A stretch of DNA of 64,000 nucleotides from Stenotrophomonas maltophilia (GTDB lineage: Bacteria > Pseudomonadota > Gammaproteobacteria > Xanthomonadales > Xanthomonadaceae), in the NCBI RefSeq assembly GCF_002799155.1, contig NZ_NERD01000002.1, positions 1 to 64,000 of the forward strand. Direction: 5' to 3'. Every line of letters starts with the position of its first letter. Within the stretch, counting starts at the first letter, position 1. Shown one piece after another: positions 51,222 through 58,742 of the stretch. Position numbers and translations under genes: made by a program. A model generated the notes under the pieces. The model did no database searches. It was not told the DNA's origin and saw only the letters and a list, made by a program, of their open reading frames with translations.

Positions 51222-51420
51222 GAGGCTTCCGGGCCGGTCTCCGGGCTTGCCGCCGGGTGGCGCGAGGCCACCGTCCAGGCGCCTTCCCATGCCTGCGGCA
51301 CAGTGGCGTTGTTGCCTGGAACTGACGTGCTTACCGTTGCGGGGGCAGCGCCGGCATGGCGTTGAATCACGCGTCACCGGCTTCCCGTTTCAACCTGCCG
51401 GCCGTGGCCGCAGGTCACCT
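51222..51420 (-). promoter_or_regulatory. cobalamin riboswitch upstream of btuB
   Basis: On the minus strand, ordered conserved blocks are GTTGAAACGGGAAGCCGGTG, GCCCCCGCAACGGTAAGC, CGCCACTG, GGGAAGG and AGCCCGGAGACCGGCC. These are the J-region, box and kissing-loop elements of the B12 aptamer. B12 binding would repress btuB translation or transcription, about 120 bases before the start codon. Confidence 0.93.
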
Positions 51421-51456
51421 GGAAGTGCGCGCAGTCTACGGCATCGAAGGCGGCCC

Positions 51457-51477
51457 GTAGCGTCGAGCCTGCTCGAC
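51457..51477. repeat. SMAG-type REP upstream of the histidine phosphatase
   Basis: GTAGCGTCGAGC-CT-GCTCGAC, located between the riboswitch leader and the phosphatase promoter. Confidence 0.65.
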
Positions 51478-51579
51478 TGCCTTTGCCGTGCCTTTAGAAT
51501 GGTCCCTTGATCCCGTGGTGCCGTTGCCGATGTCCGCCTGTTTTCCGCTGTTCCCGCGTTGCCCGTACAGGACGCGTGC

Positions 51580-52158
51580 ATGATCCTCGACCTGGTCCGC
51601 CATGCCGCCAACGGTCGCGATGAGTTCCTCGATGGCCGCAGCGATCCACCGCAGCTGGCCCGCCTGCCGCAGGAACTGGTCGACGCCTACGCTGCGCAGC
51701 CCTGGGAGCGGGTGATCAGTTCGCCGCGGCTGCGCTCGCTGCACACGGCGATGGCCCTGGCCACCCCGCGCGGGCTGGACGTGGAAGCGGACGAGGAATG
51801 GGAAGAGCTGGATTTCGGCGATTGGGACGGGCAGTCGCTATTCGACCTGCCGGAGGACGCGCTGGCGGCCTTCCATGCCGATCCGCATGCATTCCCGCCA
51901 CCGAACGGTGAAAGCTGGGGGCACTTCGAGCGGCGCATCGCGCGCGCGCTGGATCGCCTGCTTGATGTTGACGATCCGGTGCCGACGCTGGTGGTCAGCC
52001 ATGGTGGTCCACTGCGCATGGTGCTGTCACAGGTCTGCGGCCTGCCGATGTCACTGTGCTGGGCACTGCGCATCGATCACGGCACCCGCCTGCGGGTGTG
52101 GCTGGAACGCGGTGAGGTCGGGCTGGTGGGCGAGCTGCTGGAACTGCAGCAGCCCTGA
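51580..52158 (+). CDS. histidine phosphatase (CobC-like, branch 1)
   Basis: A 192-residue phosphoglycerate-mutase-type protein. The phospho-accepting His is in LDLVRHAANGRDEFLDGRSD, and the second His is in VVSHGGPLRMVLSQ. The region VEADEEWEELDFGDWDG is also typical. The family includes CobC (alpha-ribazole phosphatase), and the position next to the B12-regulated btuB makes cobalamin salvage plausible. I chose the ATG at 51580; the upstream TTG is unlikely. Confidence 0.85.
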   Translation: MILDLVRHAANGRDEFLDGRSDPPQLARLPQELVDAYAAQPWERVISSPRLRSLHTAMALATPRGLDVEADEEWEELDFGDWDGQSLFDLPEDALAAFHADPHAFPPPNGESWGHFERRIARALDRLLDVDDPVPTLVVSHGGPLRMVLSQVCGLPMSLCWALRIDHGTRLRVWLERGEVGLVGELLELQQP

Positions 52159-52165
52159 CCCGACG

Positions 52166-52241
52166 GTAGTGCCGGCCGCTGGCCGGCTTCCTCAGGAACG
52201 CTGCAAAGATCGTGCAGTTGCCGGCCAGCGGCCGGCACTAC
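52166..52241. repeat. SMAG dimer (head-to-head)
   Basis: GTAGTGCCGGCCGCTGGCC at the left pairs with GGCCAGCGGCCGGCACTAC at the right; both units are 23-bp palindromes, separated by ~30 bases that contain CTGCAAAGATCGTGCAG, a nested hairpin. It is a textbook dimeric SMAG element, standing between two convergent genes. Confidence 0.9.
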
Positions 52242-52244
52242 CCG

Positions 52245-52607
52245 TCAGTCCTCGTCGGCGTGCTCGGCCACGCTGTCTTCCGCGTCATCGTCGGCGTCGA
52301 AGCGCTGCTCGTGCACCGGACCCGACGCCGGGCCGGCCGCCTTCAGCGGGTGCGCGGCGATGCGCGCTTCATAGTCCTGCACCAGCGCCTCACGCTGCGG
52401 CTCGCTCAGTTCCTGCCAATGGCAGTCCAGCAGCGCGCCTTCCAGCGAGTACAACAGGTTCAGGCTGGGCTTGAAGCCCGCGCGCTTGACCTTGACGAAG
52501 GCGCCGACCGCACCGATCGCAACCAGGTCCTCGCGGCTGCGCAGGCCGACCTGGCGCAGCCAGGCTGCACTTTTGGGGCCGATGTTGCGCAGCTTTGGCG
52601 CGCTCAT
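52245..52607 (-). CDS. TfoX C-terminal-domain protein
   Basis: A 120-residue protein with the helix-hairpin-helix-like TfoX_C domain (LRNIGPKSAAWLRQVGLRSR; LLYSLEGALLDCHWQELSEP) at ~5-85 and an acidic tail (RFDADDDAEDSVAEHADED). Full-length TfoX/Sxy controls competence; this gene encodes the C-terminal half only, and function is unclear. Its ATG overlaps the fRMsr stop. Confidence 0.88.
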   Translation of the reverse strand: MSAPKLRNIGPKSAAWLRQVGLRSREDLVAIGAVGAFVKVKRAGFKPSLNLLYSLEGALLDCHWQELSEPQREALVQDYEARIAAHPLKAAGPASGPVHEQRFDADDDAEDSVAEHADED

Positions 52608-53086
52608 CCCAGCGCCTCGACGAACACGCGGGCGATGGCTTCCAGGCCGGCCTGGTCATCGGCATCGAAGCGGCCGACCTTCGGGCTGTCGATGTCGAAT
52701 ACGCCGATCAGTTCATCACCACGCAGCAGCGGCACCACCAGTTCCGAGCGCGAGGCCGAATCGCAGGCGATGTGGCCGGGGAAGGCATCGACGTCGTCCA
52801 CGCGCTGGGTCACGCGCTGGCTGGCGGCGGCACCGCACACGCCCTTGTCCAGCGGGATGCGCACGCAGGCCGGCAGGCCCTGGAACGGGCCGACCACCAG
52901 CTCCTTGCCGTCGTACAGGTAGAAGCCCACCCAGTTCAGCTCGGGCAGGGCGTGGTAGACCAGTGCGGAGAGGTTGGCCGCGTTGGCGATGCGGTCGGAC
53001 TCGGCGTAGACCAGGCCACGGGCCTGTTCCAGCAGCTGGGCGTATTGTTCCGGCTTGCTGCCGGTAAGCGAGGCATTGGCGAACAT
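52604..53086 (-). CDS. msrC: free methionine-(R)-sulfoxide reductase (fRMsr)
   Basis: A 160-residue GAF-domain enzyme. The three conserved Cys are Cys74 and Cys84 (ACVRIPLDKGVCGAA) and Cys108 (HIACDSASRSELVVPL), as in E. coli and yeast fRMsr. It reduces free (not peptide-bound) methionine-R-sulfoxide with thioredoxin. Together with two MsrB and one MsrA, this makes four sulfoxide reductases in the window. It overlaps TfoX-C by 4 bases. Confidence 0.93.
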   Translation of the reverse strand: MFANASLTGSKPEQYAQLLEQARGLVYAESDRIANAANLSALVYHALPELNWVGFYLYDGKELVVGPFQGLPACVRIPLDKGVCGAAASQRVTQRVDDVDAFPGHIACDSASRSELVVPLLRGDELIGVFDIDSPKVGRFDADDQAGLEAIARVFVEALG

Positions 53087-53117
53087 GCCCGCAGTCTAGC
53101 AAGCACGCCGGGCCGGC

Positions 53118-53123
53118 GATAAT
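53118..53123 (+). promoter_or_regulatory. candidate -10 box of bioD (GATAAT)
   Basis: GATAAT lies 32 bases before the bioD start and overlaps an in-frame ATG (53122), a poor start. Confidence 0.45.
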
Positions 53124-53154
53124 GCACGCCCTGTCGTCCCGTTGGAGCCCATCG

Positions 53155-53847
53155 ATGCCGCTGCCCGCCACGCTGCCGCCCGCCCTGTTCGTTACCGGCA
53201 CCGATACCGAGATCGGCAAGACTGCAGCCAGCACCGCGCTGCTGCATGCACTGCGCCGGCGCGGCCTGCGCGCGGTGGGCATGAAGCCGGTGGCCAGCGG
53301 CAGCGAAGACCTGGGGCAGGGCCTGCGCAACGAAGACGCGCTGGCCCTGCAGGCAGCCAGCTGGCCGGTGCCGGACTACGCCGACTTGAACCCGTATGCG
53401 CTGCGGCAGCCGCTGGCACCGGAACTGGCCGCTGCCGAGGATGGCGTGCAGGTGGAGCTGGCGCCGATCGTGGCCGCGTTCGCGCGACTGCGCGCGCAGG
53501 CCGATGTCGTGGTGGTGGAGGGCGTTGGCGGTTGGCTGGCGCCGGTCTCGGCCACGCTGGACCAGCTGGACCTGGTACGTGCACTGCGGCTGCCGGTGCT
53601 GCTGGTGGTGGGCATGCGGCTGGGCTGCGTCAACCACGCGCGGCTGACTGCGCAGTCGCTGCAGGCCAGCGGCGTGGAGTGCCTGGGCTGGATCGGCAAC
53701 CACATCGACCCGGCGATGCAGCGCCAGGACGAGAACATCAGGACCCTGCAGCAACGCTTGCCGATGCCGTGCTGGGGACGGCTGCCGCATCTGCCGGGTG
53801 CGAGTGGTGAGGCGCTGAGTGCCAATCTGCGCGGGGACCCGGGGTAG
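53155..53847 (+). CDS. bioD: dethiobiotin synthetase
   Basis: A 230-residue ATP-dependent carboxylase. The P-loop is ALFVTGTDTEIGKTAASTAL, and VGMKPVASGSE and VVVEGVGGWLAPVS are the DAPA and carbamate-binding motifs. It closes the ureido ring in biotin synthesis. It is separated from other bio genes and stands alone; divergent from fRMsr. The ATG at 53155 has TTGGAG upstream. Its TAG is in a SMAG GTAG. Confidence 0.94.
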   Translation: MPLPATLPPALFVTGTDTEIGKTAASTALLHALRRRGLRAVGMKPVASGSEDLGQGLRNEDALALQAASWPVPDYADLNPYALRQPLAPELAAAEDGVQVELAPIVAAFARLRAQADVVVVEGVGGWLAPVSATLDQLDLVRALRLPVLLVVGMRLGCVNHARLTAQSLQASGVECLGWIGNHIDPAMQRQDENIRTLQQRLPMPCWGRLPHLPGASGEALSANLRGDPG

Positions 53848-53916
53848 CGCCGGGCCATGCCCCGCGAGCGCGCAGCGCGGCGACCAGAAAGCCCGCCGGG
53901 CATGGCCCGGCGCTAC
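53844..53916. repeat. SMAG dimer supplying the bioD and mocR stop codons
   Basis: GTAGCGCCGGGCCATGCCCC at 53844 and its partner GGCATGGCCCGGCGCTAC ending at 53916 form a head-to-head dimer. Its left GTAG holds the bioD TAG, and its right end (CTAC, read GTAG on the minus strand) holds the mocR TAG. Confidence 0.85.
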
Positions 53917-55361
53917 CGATCAATCAGCGCCAGCTCCCGCGCGATCGCACCCAGCCGCTCCACCGCACCGATGAAGCGCGCGTCCAGCGTCTGGCAGCAC
54001 GACAGCCGCAGGCAGTGGCGATAACGCGCACCCCGTGAATAGACCTGGCCGGGCATGAACACGATGTCCTCCTGCAATGCACGCTCGAACAGCTCGCGCG
54101 TATCCACGCCCGGCAGTTCCAGCCACAGCAGGAACCCGCCCTGCGGTTCGGTGGCGCGGGTGCCGGCCGGGAAGTGTTCGGCCACCAGCTGGCGCAGCCG
54201 TCCCACTTGTTCGCGATACAGCCGGCGCATGCGGTGCAGGTGGTGCTCGTAGCTGCCCGCTTCCAGATACGCGGCCACCGCGTCGCCGAGCAACTGCGGC
54301 TCGCCGCCGGTGGACTGGAATTTGAGCAGTGCGATGCGTTCGGCGAAGCGGCCGCCGTCCAGCCAGCCGATGCGGTAATCCGGTGCCAGTGTCTTGGAGA
54401 AACCACCGACCACCATCACCCAGCCATCGCGATCAAAGGCCTTCAGCAAGGGCGCCGGCGGTTCGCAGAACTGCAGCTCGGCGTACACCGCATCCTCGAT
54501 CAGCGGCAGTTGCCGTGCGTTGACCAGCTCGGCCAGGCGTTGCTTGGCGGGTGTCGGCATGGTGCAGCCCAGCGGGTTGTGCACGGTGGGCATCACCACC
54601 AGCGCGGCCAGCGGGGTGTGCTCCAGCAGCGCATCCAGCGCATCCACATCCAGGCCGTGCTGCGGATGGGTGGGCAGCTCGATGGCCTGCAGGCCGAGGT
54701 TGGCCAGCAACGGGTACAGGTTGAAGTAGGACGGCGCCTCGATGCCCACCGCATCACCGGGCTGGGTGACCGCGCGCAGCGCCAGCTGCAGGGCCTCCAT
54801 CGCACCGTGGGTCAGCAGCAGGCGCTCGCTGTGGGTGTGCAGGCCCATGCGTGGCCCGCGGCGCACGATCTGCGCCAGCAGCCGCGGCGAGCCGTTCGGG
54901 CGCGCGTAGGTCTCCACCGTCTGCAGGCCGTGGCGCAGCACCTGCGCGGTATGCCGGGCCAGCTGCGCGCCCGGATAGAACTGGCGCCCGCGCGGACCGG
55001 CAAAGGCCAGGTCGACCACACCGGGGCGCCGCTGTGCTTCCAGCACGCGGGCCATCAGCACCTGCTGCAGTGGTGCGGTGGGTGCGGACGGGGTATCCCG
55101 CAGCGAACGCTCCGGTACCGACAGCCGCGGCGCGACCTCGAAGCCGGCCTTGGGCCGCGGAATGACCAGGCCGGCGTCTTCCAGCTGGCGATAGGCGGCA
55201 ATCACCGTGTTCAGGCTGAGCCTGCGCTGCAGGGCCATCTGCCGCAGCGAAGGCAGGCGGCTGCCGACCGGAAGGCGCCCGCCGTGGATGGCCTCGGCCA
55301 GTTCGTCGGACAGCCGCTGGTAGCGGGGTGGGATCATCGCGCTCTGGTCATCTGTATCCAT
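53913..55361 (-). CDS. MocR/PdxR-type GntR-aminotransferase fusion regulator
   Basis: A 482-residue MocR protein: N-terminal GntR winged helix (residues ~10-80: YQRLSDELAEAIHGGRLPVG; LSLNTVIAAYRQLEDAGLVI) joined by a linker to an aminotransferase-I-like domain with the PLP Lys in GGFSKTLAPDYRIGW. MocR proteins sense PLP-linked ligands and usually control a divergent gene. Here no divergent protein gene is present; instead a candidate sRNA is. Confidence 0.93.
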   Translation of the reverse strand: MDTDDQSAMIPPRYQRLSDELAEAIHGGRLPVGSRLPSLRQMALQRRLSLNTVIAAYRQLEDAGLVIPRPKAGFEVAPRLSVPERSLRDTPSAPTAPLQQVLMARVLEAQRRPGVVDLAFAGPRGRQFYPGAQLARHTAQVLRHGLQTVETYARPNGSPRLLAQIVRRGPRMGLHTHSERLLLTHGAMEALQLALRAVTQPGDAVGIEAPSYFNLYPLLANLGLQAIELPTHPQHGLDVDALDALLEHTPLAALVVMPTVHNPLGCTMPTPAKQRLAELVNARQLPLIEDAVYAELQFCEPPAPLLKAFDRDGWVMVVGGFSKTLAPDYRIGWLDGGRFAERIALLKFQSTGGEPQLLGDAVAAYLEAGSYEHHLHRMRRLYREQVGRLRQLVAEHFPAGTRATEPQGGFLLWLELPGVDTRELFERALQEDIVFMPGQVYSRGARYRHCLRLSCCQTLDARFIGAVERLGAIARELALIDR

Positions 55362-55383
55362 CGAAGTTCCCGCCATCTGGTGC

Positions 55384-55412
55384 TGTACCCATGATGATGG
55401 CGAGCCTAGCAT
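55384..55412 (+). promoter_or_regulatory. candidate promoter of the sRNA (TGTACC-17-TAGCAT)
   Basis: TGTACC and TAGCAT are 17 bases apart, with a predicted start about 7 bases later, at 55419, exactly at the edge of the first stem-loop. The -35 is weak. Confidence 0.4.
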
Positions 55413-55418
55413 GTCGTT

Positions 55419-55490
55419 GTCGGCCGGGCCTGATCGGGGCACGGCCGATACTTCCCAAGCGCACGGCTGGATGGCCGTGCGTCTTTTTTT
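55419..55490 (+). ncRNA. candidate small RNA with orphan intrinsic terminator
   Basis: SL1 TCGGCCG (55420-55426)/CGGCCGA (55442-55448), linker TACTTCCCAAG, then SL2 CGCACGGC (55460-55467)/GCCGTGCG (55474-55481) followed by TCTTTTTTT. This is a strong Rho-independent terminator on the plus strand, although the nearest upstream plus-strand protein gene (bioD) ends 1.6 kb away. It would be a ~72-nt RNA divergent from mocR. The linker CUUCCCAA is C-rich and could pair with ribosome-binding sites. Confidence 0.5.
55460..55490 (+). terminator. strong intrinsic terminator with no upstream coding gene
   Basis: An 8-bp GC stem with a TGGATG loop is followed directly by TCTTTTTTT. It is the clearest intrinsic terminator in the window. 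Confidence 0.9.
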
Positions 55491-55501
55491 GTGCAGAACC
55501 G

Positions 55502-56239
55502 CTACCGCATCGGTACCAGCACCGCTTCGCGGCGGTACAGCGCCGGGAACTGCTTGCCCAGCGCGGCCAGCTTCGGTGCGTCGTAGTAGCGGATGTAGGC
55601 CGCCTGCGGGTAGTTGCTCATGTAGTTCTGGTGGTAGCTCTCGGCCGGATAGAAGCGCTGGCCGCTGACCAGCTGGGTGACGATCGGCGCGCGGTAGCTG
55701 CCGGCCTGGCCAAGCTGGGCGATGTAGGCGCGGCTGGCAGCCTGCTGGCGCGCGTCGTCACTGAAGATCGCCGAGCGGTACTGGCTGCCTTGATCCGGTC
55801 CCTGTCGATTGAGTTGGGTCGGGTCATGCACCACCGAGAAGAACACCTGCATCAGCTGCCCATAGCTGACCTGGCGCGGGTCGTAGTCGATCTTCACTGC
55901 TTCGGCATGACCGGTCTGGCCCCCGCTGACGCGCTCATAGCGCGCATTGGCAGCACTGCCACCGATATAGCCGGACACCGCATTGCTCACGCCCTTGACG
56001 TGCTGGAACACCCCCTGCACGCCCCAGAAGCAGCCGCCGGCGAACACCACGCTGGCATGGGTGGCCTCATCGCGGAACGCGGCGTCGCCGCTGGGCGCAG
56101 GCAGTGCCTTGACCTGCGCGCTGGCCTCGACCGGTGCCGCCACTGCGCTGTGGTCGACCAGCAGCACGCCGGTGATCAATGCGGCAGCCACCAGTCCGGC
56201 GACACCGGCGGCGATGCCCTGTTCAAAGGAAAGTTTCAT
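55502..56239 (-). CDS. msrA: exported peptide methionine (S)-S-oxide reductase MsrA
   Basis: A 245-residue MsrA with an N-terminal membrane/signal segment (GIAAGVAGLVAAALITGVLL) and the catalytic Cys70 in FAGGCFWGVQGVFQHVKGV. Glu and Tyr of the active site are in the GHAEAVKIDYDP and YHQNYM segments. It reduces the S-epimer of protein methionine sulfoxide in the periplasm. It is the last gene of msrB-dipZ-msrA. Confidence 0.94.
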   Translation of the reverse strand: MKLSFEQGIAAGVAGLVAAALITGVLLVDHSAVAAPVEASAQVKALPAPSGDAAFRDEATHASVVFAGGCFWGVQGVFQHVKGVSNAVSGYIGGSAANARYERVSGGQTGHAEAVKIDYDPRQVSYGQLMQVFFSVVHDPTQLNRQGPDQGSQYRSAIFSDDARQQAASRAYIAQLGQAGSYRAPIVTQLVSGQRFYPAESYHQNYMSNYPQAAYIRYYDAPKLAALGKQFPALYRREAVLVPMR

Positions 56240-56253
56240 CGTGTCCTCCCGGT

Positions 56254-58023
56254 TCAGCCGAAGGTGAAGGCGTAGGCCTGCACGCCCGCATCGAGGAATT
56301 CGATCTCGAAGCGATGCGGGCCGACCGTGCCGCGCTGGCGCACCAGCTGGTACAGGCGGTGCTCATCGATCACGCCGCTGCCATCGGCACCGGCATCACT
56401 GCCGGCATCGGCGGCCGGCAGCGGCTGGCCATCCAGCCAGACGCGGAAGCGCACCGGCCTGCCGTCCTCGCTCGGTGCCAGCACCAGGTGCAGGTCGCGC
56501 GCATGGAACTGGAAGGCGATGCGGCCACCGGCCTGCTGCAGCTGCGCGGCTTCGTCGGTGACGGTCCAGCGCCCGGACAGTCCCCATTGGTTCAACGCCA
56601 GGGTGGTCGGCAGCGTGTAGTCGAACGCGGTGTCGCTGCGCTGCCCACCGGGCGAGGCGAACTGCTCGGCGCGGGCGTGGCCCAGGTAGGTTTCCGGCGA
56701 GCGCAGGTTGCCCATGTCGGCCTGCACGGCCACGCCCTTCAGTTCGGCGGCAGCGGGATCGGCCGGTGGCGGCAGATTCGTCTGCCCGGCTTCAGTCAGC
56801 AGGCGACGGATCATCTGTTCCGAGCGCGCATAGTTGCCCTCGCCGAACTGGTGGCCGCGGATGTTGCCCTGTGCGTCGACGAAGTACTGCGCCGGCCAGT
56901 AACGGTTGTTGAAGGCGCGCCAGATCGTGTACTGGTTGTCGAGCGCCACCGGGTACTCGACCTTCAGCTGCTGCACCGCCTTCATCACGTTGCGTGGGTC
57001 ACGCTCGAAGGCGAACTCCGGCGTGTGCACGCCGACCACCACCAGGCCGTGGTCGCGGTAGCGTCGCTCCCATTCGTGCACGAACGGCATCGCGCGCAGG
57101 CAGTTGATGCAGGAATAGGTCCAGAAATCGACCAGCACCACCTTGCCGCGCAGCTGCCCTGCACTCAGCGGCGGGCTGTTGAGCCAGCCAGTGGCACCGT
57201 CCAGCGCGGGCAGGGTGCCCTCCACCGGTAGTGGTGCATCGGCACCGGCATTGGCGCCGGCCATCATCATCATCGGCGGTGCCGCCGGCTGCGCGCCGGG
57301 TACTGCGTCCAGCAGGCGTTGCTCGATGCGCGTGGTGCTGACCGTCGAAAGACGGGTCAGCAGGCCGGTATCCCAGCCCAGGCCGATCGCCACCACCGCC
57401 AGCAGCGCGGCCACACCCAGCACCTTGCGCAGGACGTCGCCGAGGCCGAGCCGCGCCTGCATGGCGCGGAACACCCGGCCGCCGATCCACACCGCCAGCG
57501 CCAGTGCGGTGATCGCGCCCAGCGCATAGGCCAGCAGCAGCGCAGTGGTGCCGACGCTGGCGCCATGCAGGGCGGCGCCGGTCAGCACCAGGCCGAGGAT
57601 CGGCCCGGCGCAGGGTGCCCACAGCAGGCCCGTGGCGATGCCGATCAGCAGCGAGGTCCACGCGCCGCCATGCCCGGCAGCATCCGCCGCATCGGCGCGC
57701 GCGCTCAGGCGGGCACCCACGCGCTGGAACGGCGCCAGCAGGTGGTCGGCCAGTCGTGGCCACAACAGAGCGACCGCGAACAGCGCCATCAGCAGCAGGG
57801 CGATCCAGCGTCCGACCTGGTTGGCCTGCGCCACCCATTGGCTACCCACCGCGGCGAGGCTGGCGACCACGGTGAAGGTGAGCGCCATGCCCAGCAGCAG
57901 CGGCAGCGTGCTGCGCAGGAACGGGCGATCGGCACGCGCGAACACGAACGGCAGCACCGGCAGGATGCAGGGGCTGAGCAGGGTCAGCGCGCCCCCGAGG
58001 TAGGCAAGCAGCAACAGCAGCAT
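56254..58023 (-). CDS. DipZ-type thiol-disulphide transporter (CcdA + thioredoxin + CBM-like)
   Basis: A 589-residue fusion. Residues ~1-220 form a CcdA/DsbD-beta membrane part with Cys19 (LLSPCILPVLPF) and Cys138 (LLWAPCAGPILG), which shuttle electrons across the membrane. Residues ~285-420 form a thioredoxin-like domain with Cys305-x-x-Cys308 (FWTYSCINCLR). The C-terminal ~170 residues (ETYLGHARAEQFASPG) resemble the CBM-like domain of mycobacterial DipZ. It likely powers MsrB and MsrA in the periplasm. Confidence 0.9.
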   Translation of the reverse strand: MLLLLLAYLGGALTLLSPCILPVLPFVFARADRPFLRSTLPLLLGMALTFTVVASLAAVGSQWVAQANQVGRWIALLLMALFAVALLWPRLADHLLAPFQRVGARLSARADAADAAGHGGAWTSLLIGIATGLLWAPCAGPILGLVLTGAALHGASVGTTALLLAYALGAITALALAVWIGGRVFRAMQARLGLGDVLRKVLGVAALLAVVAIGLGWDTGLLTRLSTVSTTRIEQRLLDAVPGAQPAAPPMMMMAGANAGADAPLPVEGTLPALDGATGWLNSPPLSAGQLRGKVVLVDFWTYSCINCLRAMPFVHEWERRYRDHGLVVVGVHTPEFAFERDPRNVMKAVQQLKVEYPVALDNQYTIWRAFNNRYWPAQYFVDAQGNIRGHQFGEGNYARSEQMIRRLLTEAGQTNLPPPADPAAAELKGVAVQADMGNLRSPETYLGHARAEQFASPGGQRSDTAFDYTLPTTLALNQWGLSGRWTVTDEAAQLQQAGGRIAFQFHARDLHLVLAPSEDGRPVRFRVWLDGQPLPAADAGSDAGADGSGVIDEHRLYQLVRQRGTVGPHRFEIEFLDAGVQAYAFTFG

Positions 58024-58025
58024 CG

Positions 58026-58598
58026 TCAGGCTCCGGAAGCAGTGGAAGAACCGACCGGTACCCGCCAGCCGTCGGCAGTGCCATCAGTGGCACCGGGAAC
58101 GAACACCATCGCCGCACCGTTCATGCAGTAGCGCAGCCCGGTCGGGCGCGGGCCGTCGTTGAACACATGGCCGAGATGGCCGCCGCAGCGGCGGCAATGC
58201 GCCTCCACCCGCAGCATCCCGAAGGTGACGTCACGGTCTTCGCCGATGGCGTTGTGCAGTGGCGCCCAGAAGCTGGGCCAGCCGGTGCCGCTCTCGAACT
58301 TGGTGGACGAGGAGAACAGTGGCAGTGCACAGCCGGCGCAGGCGAAGGTGCCTTGCCGGTGTTCCTTGTTGAGCGGGCTGCTCCACGGCCGTTCGGTGGC
58401 CTGCTGGCGCAACACCGCGTACTGCGCCGGAGTCAGGCGCTGGCGCCAGTCGGCATCACTGTGCATGACCTCGAACTGTCGCGACGGACGCGCTTCGGCG
58501 GCGGCCGGGGCGGCGCGGCTGCAGGCCCCCAGGCCGAGCAGTCCGGCGGCGGTGGCAACACCGCCCAGGCCCAGCAGATGGCGGCGGGAGAGGGACAT
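58026..58598 (-). CDS. msrB: exported (Tat lipoprotein) MsrB
   Basis: A 190-residue MsrB with a twin-arginine-like signal (SLSRRHLLGLGG) and lipobox LGAC. Zn Cys pairs are FACAGCALPLF and CRRCGGHLGHVF; the catalytic Cys is in RYCMNGAAMVF. It reduces the R-epimer of methionine sulfoxide outside the cytoplasm. It is the first gene of the exported repair operon, 2 bases before dipZ. The ATG at 58598 follows CTCTCCCGC; the upstream start at 58649 would destroy the signal peptide. Confidence 0.93.
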   Translation of the reverse strand: MSLSRRHLLGLGGVATAAGLLGLGACSRAAPAAAEARPSRQFEVMHSDADWRQRLTPAQYAVLRQQATERPWSSPLNKEHRQGTFACAGCALPLFSSSTKFESGTGWPSFWAPLHNAIGEDRDVTFGMLRVEAHCRRCGGHLGHVFNDGPRPTGLRYCMNGAAMVFVPGATDGTADGWRVPVGSSTASGA

Positions 58599-58650
58599 GG
58601 CGGACTCCGGGAAGGGGCGACGGGGCCATGCTGCGCCGGCCCGGGTCAAC

Positions 58651-58683
58651 GAATCCTCACGCAGGATTCAATTTTTCGTGAGG
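58651..58683 (+). promoter_or_regulatory. two overlapping inverted repeats between msrB and the response regulator
   Basis: Stem A is GAATCCT-CACGC-AGGATTC (58651-58669), followed by AATTTTT. Stem B is CCTCACG (58655-58661) with CGTGAGG (58677-58683). They share bases and cannot coexist, as in attenuators. Alternatively they form an operator for the divergent regulator. Confidence 0.5.
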
Positions 58684-58742
58684 TATCGGCGGCCGTCCCG
58701 CGCCACAATGCAGCCAGCCTCCCCACTGGCCCCGAGCTGCCG

